The notes beneath the pieces are model-generated. The model searched no databases. It saw nothing but the letters and a program-made list of their open reading frames with translations, and was not told where the DNA came from. Both the position numbers and the translations under genes were made by a program. Below are positions 50,651 through 58,127 of a stretch of DNA of 64,000 nt, piece after piece. Origin of the DNA: Singulisphaera acidiphila DSM 18658 (lineage in GTDB: Bacteria; Planctomycetota; Planctomycetia; Isosphaerales; Isosphaeraceae); contig NC_019892.1 of assembly GCF_000242455.2 (NCBI RefSeq), positions 7,760,744 to 7,824,743 of the forward strand, given 5' to 3'. Position 1 is the first letter of the stretch; each line of letters opens with the position of its first letter.

Positions 50651-50719
50651 TCGCATCGAAGTCACCATCCCCCGCCCGTCTCTGTTTCCGTAGAATCAAG
50701 GACTCAAGGAGAACGAAAC

Positions 50720-51712
50720 GTGAAGGCGATTGGCAACCCGGTCCCCCCGATCGCACCTGACTCTCGGGAACGCCATCCGGCGCCCCCAAGAGCAGGCGCA
50801 CTCATGACCGGACTTCGCCGATCCTACCGCGTGGCGATCCTCCTGGCCGTCATTAGCCTGGGAACCGGGTGGGGGTGCGGGCGCTCTGCGCCGGCGACGT
50901 CCAAGAACTCGAAACCGAGCCGGATCGTCTCCCTGACCTTGGGCACCGATGAGATGCTCGCGGAGTTGGTGCCGATCGAACGCGTCGTGGCCGTCACGGT
51001 TTTCGCGGACGACGCGGGCATCTCGAACGTCTCAGGGCGATACCCGAAGGATCTCGTCCGGGTGAATGACGCGAATCCGGAACGGATCATCGCCCTGACA
51101 CCCGACCTGGTCTGCGTTGCGCCTTATAATTCCGCCGATTCGCTCAAGTTGCTCGAGCGCTCGGGGCTCAAGATCTACCGCAATGACTTCGTGAACGACA
51201 TGGCCGAGATCGAGACCGGCCTGACACGGCTCGGGGAACAGGTCGGTGAGCCGGCCCGCGCTCGCGAGTTGATCGAGCAAATGCGGGAACGTCGGCGCCG
51301 CTTGGCCGATCGCTTGCGAGCGGTGTCGCACCGTCCTCGCGTCTTGTTCTGGTCGGCCGGTTTCACGTCAGGCCGCCGCTCGACAATCGACGAGGTCATC
51401 CGCGAAGGGGGCGGGGTGAACGTGGCGGCCGAGCTCAACCTCGAGGGGTCGGCCGAGTTGGCCCCCGAACGTGTGGTGGCCGCCGACCCCGACGTCGTGC
51501 TCCTGTCTTACTGGAAGGACGATGAGCGCCAGGGACAGATCGCGAGTCATCCGATTCTCCGCCAGCTTCGAGCGGTGCGCGAGGGCCGGGTGGTCTCTAT
51601 CGAAAGCCGTTATCTCACATCGGTGTCCCCATTCGTGGTCGAGGCGACCGAACGCCTAGCCCGTGCGCTCCATCCCGAGAGCTTCTCGAGTGAGGCCGAG
51701 GTGTCACCATGA
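50720..51712 (+). CDS. btuF: Cobalamin ABC importer, substrate-binding lipoprotein (BtuF-like)
   Basis: The 330-residue protein has a lipobox leader (VAILLAVISLGTGWGC) and a helical-backbone periplasmic binding fold: SRIVSLTLGTDEMLAELVP, NPERIIALTPDLVCVAP, LLERSGLKIYRND, PERVVAADPDVVLLS. This is the BtuF/FhuD class. It binds B12 and delivers it to the BtuC permease. The GTG at 50720 has a strong AAGGAG 8 bases before it, giving a 28-residue pre-leader; the ATG at 50804 gives a normal signal peptide but lacks a good site. The stop overlaps btuC by ATGA. B12 specificity rests on the riboswitch upstream; siderophore binding proteins share the fold. Confidence 0.88.
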   Translation: MKAIGNPVPPIAPDSRERHPAPPRAGALMTGLRRSYRVAILLAVISLGTGWGCGRSAPATSKNSKPSRIVSLTLGTDEMLAELVPIERVVAVTVFADDAGISNVSGRYPKDLVRVNDANPERIIALTPDLVCVAPYNSADSLKLLERSGLKIYRNDFVNDMAEIETGLTRLGEQVGEPARARELIEQMRERRRRLADRLRAVSHRPRVLFWSAGFTSGRRSTIDEVIREGGGVNVAAELNLEGSAELAPERVVAADPDVVLLSYWKDDERQGQIASHPILRQLRAVREGRVVSIESRYLTSVSPFVVEATERLARALHPESFSSEAEVSP

Positions 51713-52728
51713 CTCGCCCGGCCGCGATCACAAGTTGGCTGGCCGCAGCCTATCTGGGGCTGGCTCTGCTGAGCACCGTCTGGGGAACCGCCGCGATCCC
51801 TCCAAGAAACGTTGCGCGGGTCATGACAGCCCTGGTGGGCCTGGGCGACGATAGTTCCGTCTCACCCGTCGAACGCTTTTTGGTGCGCGACGTGCGCCTG
51901 CCGCAAGCCTTGTTGCTCGGCCTGGTCGGGGCCGCGCTCGCCTGTTCCGGCGCCGCCTTGCAGGCTACCTTCGAAAACCCGCTGGCCGATCCCGCGATCC
52001 TCGGCGTGAGCGGCGGAGCAGCGCTTGGGGCCGTGATCGCCATTCACACCGGGCTGGCAGAGTCCGTCTTCCTCTCGCTTCCCCTCTGTGCCTGTGTGGG
52101 AGGGTTCGCCGCCTCGCTACTCGTCTACGCGCTTACCTACCTCGGCGGTCGCCCGACCGGCCCCACACTGCTCCTGACCGGGGTTGCCGTGGGCAGCATG
52201 TCCATCGCCGGCGTCTCGCTCGTAATGATCCTGACCGACGTTCATCGGGTTCAAGAGCTCCTCTTCTGGTTGGTCGGCGGCGTCCGAAATCAGACCTGGG
52301 AACACGTCGGTCTGGCCGGCCCCCCCATCGCCTTCGGAATTTGTGGGCTGCTCCTGCTCCACCGCCGCCTGGACGCAATGTTGCTCGGTGAAGAACAAGC
52401 GCTCGCGATCGGGGTCCCGGTCGTTGGGACCCGGCTCTGGGTCCTGGTCCTGACCGCCCTGGCGACCGGGGCCGCAACTGCTGTGAGCGGATCGATCGGC
52501 TTCGTGGGCCTGATGGTCCCGCACCTGATCCGACGCCTGACCGGACCCCGGCTCCTGGCTCTCCTGCCAGGATGTGTGGCGGGGGGAGCGGCTTTCCTCA
52601 CGGCCTGCGAACTCCTCGCGCGGACACTCTCCGACCGCTTCGCGCTGCACCTGGGCATCCTCACCGCGCTCTTGGGAGGACCGACCTTCCTGGTCGTCCT
52701 TCGAAGGACACGAGGAGGGCGGCCGTGA
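51709..52728 (+). CDS. btuC: Cobalamin ABC importer, permease (FecCD/BtuC type)
   Basis: A 339-residue integral membrane protein of about ten helices, of the FecCD family. Typical segments: VRLPQALLLGLVGAALACSG, GAALQATFENPLADPAILGV, LLTGVAVGS, and the ATPase-contact region VSGSIGFVGLMVPHLIRRL. It forms the channel with a second copy of itself. It overlaps btuF by 4 bases and btuD by GTGA, so all three are coupled. Confidence 0.93.
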   Translation: MTRPAAITSWLAAAYLGLALLSTVWGTAAIPPRNVARVMTALVGLGDDSSVSPVERFLVRDVRLPQALLLGLVGAALACSGAALQATFENPLADPAILGVSGGAALGAVIAIHTGLAESVFLSLPLCACVGGFAASLLVYALTYLGGRPTGPTLLLTGVAVGSMSIAGVSLVMILTDVHRVQELLFWLVGGVRNQTWEHVGLAGPPIAFGICGLLLLHRRLDAMLLGEEQALAIGVPVVGTRLWVLVLTALATGAATAVSGSIGFVGLMVPHLIRRLTGPRLLALLPGCVAGGAAFLTACELLARTLSDRFALHLGILTALLGGPTFLVVLRRTRGGRP

Positions 52729-53498
52729 TCACGCCGCCGGACTTGCGAACCCGTCATGCCACGGTCCGCGTCGAGAACCAGGCGTTGCTCGATGACGTGA
52801 CACTGACTCTCCCCCCAGGCTCCATGACCGCTCTGCTCGGTCCCAACGGGGCCGGCAAAACGACCTTGATCCGCGTCCTGGCGGGGCTCCTCCCCGTGTC
52901 GGACGGCGAGGTCGAGTTGGGTGACCGGCTCCTTGGCGAACTGAGCCGTACGGCGATCGCCCGGCAGTGCGCGTACTTGCCCCAGCAGACCGCCACCCGC
53001 TTCGAGATGCGAGTTGAGGATGTGGTCACCTTGGGCCGGTATCCCCATCTCAATACGTGGGGGGCTCTGTCACGCGACGATCACGCCCGAGTCGCGTGGG
53101 CCATCGAGCGGGTCGGCCTGACCTCGTTTCGCCACCGGACACTCCCCACCCTCTCCGGCGGCGAGCGCCAGCGCGTCTTCCTCGCGCGGGCCCTCGCCCA
53201 GGAGGCCCCCATCCTGCTCCTGGACGAACCCACCTCGTCCCTCGACATCGGCCGCCAACTGGAACTCATGACCCTGCTCACCGAGCTCCACGCCGAGGGA
53301 CAGACGATTCTCGCCGCCGTGCATGATCTCCAATCGGCCCTCGAGTTCTTTCCGCGTGCAGTGCTCTTGCACGAGGGCCGCCTGATCGACGACGGCCCCA
53401 CCGAGACCGTCGTGCTGGGCCCCGCCCTGGAGACCGCCTTCAGCGTGCGTGTTCACACGGGGCCCGGGTTCCGATTTCTGCCGTCGGACTCGCTCTGA
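52725..53498 (+). CDS. btuD: Cobalamin ABC importer, ATPase
   Basis: The 257-residue ABC ATPase powers uptake. It has Walker A GPNGAGKTT (residues about 39-47), the Q-loop in YLPQQTA, signature LSGGERQRV, Walker B ILLLDEPTSSLD, and the switch His in VHDLQSAL. It matches the BtuD/FecE group. The GTG start at 52725 has GGAGG 7 bases upstream and overlaps the btuC stop. The frame is open earlier (52572), but that part lies inside btuC. Last gene of the B12 operon. Confidence 0.93.
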   Translation: MITPPDLRTRHATVRVENQALLDDVTLTLPPGSMTALLGPNGAGKTTLIRVLAGLLPVSDGEVELGDRLLGELSRTAIARQCAYLPQQTATRFEMRVEDVVTLGRYPHLNTWGALSRDDHARVAWAIERVGLTSFRHRTLPTLSGGERQRVFLARALAQEAPILLLDEPTSSLDIGRQLELMTLLTELHAEGQTILAAVHDLQSALEFFPRAVLLHEGRLIDDGPTETVVLGPALETAFSVRVHTGPGFRFLPSDSL

Positions 53499-53731
53499 GG
53501 AAGGGAAAATCGGACGATAGCCCGATTGCACACTCCTTCAGAAATCCTTGAGAACGAAATGACGTGAGAGGCCGGTTGCCCGGTTGCCGGGTCCAAAAAT
53601 GAGTCTCCGGTGACAATTGTGGAAGTTCGGAACAAGAGGCTTGCTCACAACTCGGGGATACTGTTCAATAGTCCAATGCCGGCCGGGGTTCGGCCAGGGC
53701 CAATTGATCCAGGTATCCCGGATGAGATGAC

Positions 53732-54205
53732 GTGATTGAACGAGCGAGCGTCGTTGTCGGGAGCGGACTGGCGGGGCAGAGGACGGTGAAGTCGGTCCCG
53801 TTTGTCGAGCTGGCCGGTGGGCGGGTGCAGGGGATTGTCTCGAGTGGGTCGGATATCGAGCGGGTTTACGTCTCGTTCGTCGAATCCGGCAGCGGAGACT
53901 ACTACTGCTGCACGAACAACAATCGACCCTGCGGCGGGCTGCGCGGGGCACCTTGCAAGCATATCGCCGAGATGGTCGACGAGGCCATCCTGCAATTCGG
54001 GGCGGCGCGGGTGGCCGCCTATCTCGGCCTGGACGGTGACGAACAGGCGGTCGATGAAGCCCGCAAGATACTCGGGGCACTGGGGGGCTGCGAGCGGAAG
54101 GAACCACCCGGGGTCGTGTTCAGCCGGTTCCTGAATTATCTCCGGTACTGCGAGCTGACGGTTCGACCAGGCACGGTCCTCGAGATGGGCTGGTTCGTCT
54201 CATGA
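53732..54205 (+). CDS. SWIM-like zinc-finger protein of a MoxR/VWA gene cluster
   Basis: A 157-residue protein starting at GTG. It carries a Cys/His cluster YYCCTNNNRPCGGLRGAPCKHI (read as C-C ... C ... C-x-H), the SWIM-type zinc site, between a beta-rich front part (RVQGIVSSGSDIERVYVSFV) and a helical tail. SWIM domains bind DNA or proteins. Its stop overlaps the next gene by 4 bases (ATGA). SWIM proteins accompany MoxR-VWA pairs in many bacteria, including E. coli yehQ beside yehL and yehP, so it is probably the target-recognition part of that system. Confidence 0.75.
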   Translation: MIERASVVVGSGLAGQRTVKSVPFVELAGGRVQGIVSSGSDIERVYVSFVESGSGDYYCCTNNNRPCGGLRGAPCKHIAEMVDEAILQFGAARVAAYLGLDGDEQAVDEARKILGALGGCERKEPPGVVFSRFLNYLRYCELTVRPGTVLEMGWFVS

Positions 54206-55494
54206 AAACACTTGCATTGCTACCAGCCGGGGTGAATGAGGCCTTCGACCTGGTGGAACGGTTCGATGAAACGTTGCTCCACGGGTTTGCCCGCCTCGGA
54301 GACGAGCATCGAGCACGGCTCGAGCCCCTCGCCGGTGTCTTCGCCGGCTCGCCCCTGGGTCCAGTGGTGGCCGAGGCGTTCGCGGCCGTCGGGCGGAACG
54401 AGTTCGTCGCGCGGTACTTCCTCGCATTGGCGTCCGCACGCGTGGCCTTGCTCGGCGCGGCGCACGATGCGCTCGTCGCCCAAGCTCACGAGGCGCTGGG
54501 CCGGCCCTCGCCCACGGGCGAGGAGCCGCCTCCATTGCCGATGGGCCGCTCGGCCACGGCGCTGGCCAGCGTGCAACAGTGGCTGACGGAGCTGGCGATC
54601 GCGGGCTTCAAGCACCTTGAGGAGACCACGGTGGCCCCGTTCGCGGCAACGCTGGAGAACCTGCAAGCCGACCCGGAGCTGACCGGCCTGGCCTCCTTGC
54701 TGACCGGCTTCTCGAACGAGCTACTTCGGTCCATGCCGGCTTCGCGGCAGCCGGAGCTGCCCGGCTTCCGCTGGGGCGACCTCTGGTCGGCAAGCATGGT
54801 CCGCACGCAGCAGTTGCCGGGCGCATCGACCTTTCGCGAGGCAGAAGGGGTGTTCACGCCCCTGGGACTCGACCTTCAATCTCACGACAACTTCGCTTGT
54901 GCTTTGCTCTATGGCGTGCTGGACGACGGTGAGGCGCGGACCGTTCGCATCCCGTTCGCCGGATACAAGGTCGACGTGATCGCCGGCGCCGGGGTCTGGG
55001 ACCTCTTCGAGCCGTACAGCGAGCCGATCCTGGCCGCCCTGGAGGCTCACAAAACCCTCCGGATCGCGAAGGCCGAGTTGCGGGCCAACGGCGACCTCAT
55101 CCTCCGCTCTCCTCCCAAAGCGGGAAGCCGGGCCGACCCGTTCGCCGCCGCCGACCGGCTGTCCCCCCTCCCCTGCCCATCTCCCATGCTGCGTCATCCA
55201 GTCCACATCGCCGAAGCCGTCCGCTTGCCCAGCGACCACGGACTGCCCCTGGCCATGGAACGCCTTCCCGGCGGGACCGAGCTGACAGAGAGCGTTATCC
55301 ATGAATCGCCCGAGTTGCTCGGCCTACTCCGTGTCGACCGGGGCGGCTGGCGCGTGCAACCGCTCTGCGTGCGGGTGCAGAAGGATTTCCTGATGAGCGG
55401 GGAAGGATTGGCCGGCGTGCGGCGAAAGTTCAAGCACCGCCCGCTTGAAGTCCTCAAGGAGCGGTCCAGCCGACTGCTCCGGCGCAAGGCGTAA
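54202..55494 (+). CDS. Unknown protein of the MoxR/VWA cluster
   Basis: A 430-residue protein coupled to the SWIM gene by an ATGA overlap and 12 bases before the VWA gene. The first 200 residues are helical (AFDLVERFDETLLHGFARLG, ALASARVALLGAAHDALVAQ). The second half is mixed, with segments FACALLYGVLDDGEARTVRI, DVIAGAGVWDLFEPYSEPIL and a basic tail (FKHRPLEVLKERSSRLLRRK). No catalytic or nucleotide-binding motif is visible. I do not recognise a named family; position suggests a subunit or substrate of the complex. Confidence 0.75.
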   Translation: MKTLALLPAGVNEAFDLVERFDETLLHGFARLGDEHRARLEPLAGVFAGSPLGPVVAEAFAAVGRNEFVARYFLALASARVALLGAAHDALVAQAHEALGRPSPTGEEPPPLPMGRSATALASVQQWLTELAIAGFKHLEETTVAPFAATLENLQADPELTGLASLLTGFSNELLRSMPASRQPELPGFRWGDLWSASMVRTQQLPGASTFREAEGVFTPLGLDLQSHDNFACALLYGVLDDGEARTVRIPFAGYKVDVIAGAGVWDLFEPYSEPILAALEAHKTLRIAKAELRANGDLILRSPPKAGSRADPFAAADRLSPLPCPSPMLRHPVHIAEAVRLPSDHGLPLAMERLPGGTELTESVIHESPELLGLLRVDRGGWRVQPLCVRVQKDFLMSGEGLAGVRRKFKHRPLEVLKERSSRLLRRKA

Positions 55495-55506
55495 AAGGTA
55501 ATCCCC

Positions 55507-56949
55507 ATGGCCGACGCGATCGCGCTCAATCAACGGCAGATACTCTACTGGCGCCTCATCGGTGCAACCGGTGGCCTGAACGACGTGAACGCCCCGTTTA
55601 ATGCGATGGCCGCCACGCTGGCCGACCAGCTTGAGCTGCCGTCCGCAATCCTCGACAGCTCGATCGACATCGATGTGCTGCTCCACCGTTACCCCAAGCT
55701 CAAGCCCCATTTCGAGTCCATCCAGCGACACCTCCAAGCGCCAGCGGTCGCGGAAACCGGGCCGGCCGATGCCGCGATCGCACCGCCGGAGCCGACCGGC
55801 GACGAGGAGGTTGACCTCGATCTTCGCCGCACGTTCGCCTATTCAAAGCTCCTCCTGAACGTCTTCGGGCCAAATACGCGATCGTCGTCGTGTAGCGCCA
55901 CCCAGTACAACCAGTGGTGCCAGGACGTCGCCGCGTTCGAGCACTACCTGGGCCTCCACCCGGGCAGCCTGCGTCCAGGGGGCGGGGGACCGGCCAGCGA
56001 GACCGGGGGAGGGAGCGGAGCCGGGGCCAGCGGCAACGTCCCGCTGGTCGACGACCGACAGCTTCGCGAAGAGTTGGTGGCCATGGAGAGCGACCTCATC
56101 AAACGTATGGATCTGCGCGAGGTCCTCAAGGATGACCGGCTCGCCGCTCAGCTCAGCCCCAGCTTACCGCTAGTCGAGCAACTCCTCCGCGACAAGTCGA
56201 ACCTCTCCGGGCCGGCCCTGGCCAACGCCCGGCTGCTGCTCAAGAAATATGTCGACAACCTTGCCGCTGTGCTCAAGAAGCAGGTCTTCAGCACCAAGTC
56301 CGGCGAGATCGACCGCTCGGTACCGCCGAAGCGCGTCTTCCGCAACCTCGACATCAAACGGACGATCTGGAAGAACCTGCACCACTTCAACCCCGACGAC
56401 GGCCGACTCTACGTCAATCAACTCTTCTATCGCCACACCTCGCAAAAATCGTTGAACAAATACCTGATCGTTGTGGTCGACCAGTCAGGTTCCATGGTCA
56501 ACGCGATGGTCCAGTGTGCAATCCTCGCGTCGATCTTCGCGACCCTGCCGCGAGTGGTGGTCTCGCTGGTCGCTTTCGACACCAACGTGATCGACCTGAC
56601 CCCCTGGGCCGCCGACCCGTTCGAGTCTCTGCTCCGGACCAACCTGGGAGGCGGTAACGACGGCCCACTGGCAATGGCCCACGCGCGCAGCCTGATCGTC
56701 GACCCCAGGCGCACGACGATGGTCTGGATCTCGGACTTCTACGAGTTCGAGAACGATCGACCGCTGTTCGAGATGATCAAGGCGGTCAAGCAGTCCGGCG
56801 TCCACTTCATCCCGGTCGGCTCGGTCAGTGGCAAGGGTTACTTCAACGTCAACGAGTGGTTCCGCAAGCAGCTCAAGAGCATCGGCCTGCCGGTGCTGAC
56901 CGGTAACATCAAGAAGCTCATCCTCGAGCTCAAAAAGCAACTCAACTGA
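55507..56949 (+). CDS. VWA-domain protein of a MoxR/VWA system
   Basis: A 480-residue protein. The N-terminal 300 residues are helical with a Gly/Ser-rich break (about 155-175). The C-terminal domain is a von Willebrand A fold with an intact metal site: VVVDQSGSM (DxSxS), a Thr in VAFDTNVIDLT and an Asp in GGGNDGPLAMAHA. VWA domains bind partner proteins through Mg2+. With MoxR ATPases they form chaperone pairs that insert cofactors or remodel complexes (NorQ/NorD, CbbQ/CbbO, RavA/ViaA). The layout fits the CoxE/YehP-like type. The MoxR gene follows 28 bases on. Confidence 0.87.
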   Translation: MADAIALNQRQILYWRLIGATGGLNDVNAPFNAMAATLADQLELPSAILDSSIDIDVLLHRYPKLKPHFESIQRHLQAPAVAETGPADAAIAPPEPTGDEEVDLDLRRTFAYSKLLLNVFGPNTRSSSCSATQYNQWCQDVAAFEHYLGLHPGSLRPGGGGPASETGGGSGAGASGNVPLVDDRQLREELVAMESDLIKRMDLREVLKDDRLAAQLSPSLPLVEQLLRDKSNLSGPALANARLLLKKYVDNLAAVLKKQVFSTKSGEIDRSVPPKRVFRNLDIKRTIWKNLHHFNPDDGRLYVNQLFYRHTSQKSLNKYLIVVVDQSGSMVNAMVQCAILASIFATLPRVVVSLVAFDTNVIDLTPWAADPFESLLRTNLGGGNDGPLAMAHARSLIVDPRRTTMVWISDFYEFENDRPLFEMIKAVKQSGVHFIPVGSVSGKGYFNVNEWFRKQLKSIGLPVLTGNIKKLILELKKQLN

Positions 56950-56977
56950 TCCCAATGATCCCCGAGGAAGTGGAGCC

Positions 56978-58123
56978 ATGCCCAAGCCGAAACCGGCCCC
57001 GCCGGCAGCCGCCGTCGAGATTTTGCGCGAGCCCGCCGAGGTCAAGTATGCCGAGGAGCTGGCCTGGCTCCGTTCCATCGACGATGGCCCACGTCCGTCA
57101 TCCTGGGCATCCTCACCGAGGATGGTGCGTATTTTCATTCTCGGCTCCTCACCGTCGGACAAGCTCGACCGCGAGGTCCGGCCCAAGTTCTTCGGCGACC
57201 CCAGCACGATCGAGCGCGCGATCGTCACGCTGGCCAGCGACCGTGGCCTCCTGCTGATCGGCGACCCGGGCACAGGGAAGAGCTGGCTGGCCGAGCTACT
57301 CGCTGCCGCGATCTGCGGCAACAGCACCCACGTCGTCCAGGGGACCGCCGGCACCACCGAGGATCACATCAAATATTCCTGGAACGTGGCGATGGTGATC
57401 GCCGCCGGCCAGTCGCGCGACAGCATCATCCCGTCGCCGATCATGACGGCCATGCAGGGCGGCCTGATGGGCCGGTTCGAGGAGTTGACCCGCTGCAGCA
57501 GCGACGTCCAGGATGCTCTGATCTCGATCCTGTCGGAGAAGTACACGACGATCCCCGAGCTGAAGGGGGATAACGTCGTCTTCGCCCGCCCTGGCTTCAA
57601 CATCATCGCCACGGCCAACGCCCGCGACCGAGGCGTCAACGAGCTGTCGTCGGCCCTGAAGCGACGGTTCAACTTCGTGCAGGTCCCGGTCGTCACTAAC
57701 AAAAAGACCGAGAAGGAGATCGTCCTCTTCCGAACGCGCGAGCTCCTGGCGCGGAACCGGTTCGAGGTTGAAGTACCGCCTGCGTTGCTCGACATTCTCC
57801 TCCAGACCTTCGCCGACCTCCGCGAGGTGTCAGCGGCGGAGAATTCCGAGGAATCGCGGCTCGAGAGCGCGCTCTCCACGGCCGAGCAGATCGGCGTACT
57901 CGAAGACGCCGTACTCCACGGCCAGTTCTTCGGCGAAGGGGAGCTCGCGCCCGGCATGCTTGCCCGATCGCTGGTCGGCACACTCGCCAGGCGCATCCCC
58001 GAGGACGTGTCGATCCTGAACAAGTTCTGGCACGCCCAAGTCTCCAAGCGGGCCAAGAAGGATAACGCCGGCTGGCGTGCGTTCGAGGCTGCGGGCAAAC
58101 AAGCACTCGAGCACCTGAAGTAA
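56978..58123 (+). CDS. MoxR-type AAA+ ATPase
   Basis: A 381-residue ATPase. It has Walker A GDPGTGKS (residues 95-102), the MoxR-typical insertion GTAGTTEDHIKYSWN, a Walker B-type acidic pair in GRFEELTRCS, sensor 1 IIATANARDRG, and the Arg finger region SSALKRRFNFV. A C-terminal lid domain follows. A leader of about 60 residues precedes the core. It should form a hexameric ring acting with the VWA protein next to it. GTGGAG lies before the ATG. Homologous in type to E. coli YehL. Confidence 0.9.
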   Translation: MPKPKPAPPAAAVEILREPAEVKYAEELAWLRSIDDGPRPSSWASSPRMVRIFILGSSPSDKLDREVRPKFFGDPSTIERAIVTLASDRGLLLIGDPGTGKSWLAELLAAAICGNSTHVVQGTAGTTEDHIKYSWNVAMVIAAGQSRDSIIPSPIMTAMQGGLMGRFEELTRCSSDVQDALISILSEKYTTIPELKGDNVVFARPGFNIIATANARDRGVNELSSALKRRFNFVQVPVVTNKKTEKEIVLFRTRELLARNRFEVEVPPALLDILLQTFADLREVSAAENSEESRLESALSTAEQIGVLEDAVLHGQFFGEGELAPGMLARSLVGTLARRIPEDVSILNKFWHAQVSKRAKKDNAGWRAFEAAGKQALEHLK

Positions 58124-58127
58124 AGCC

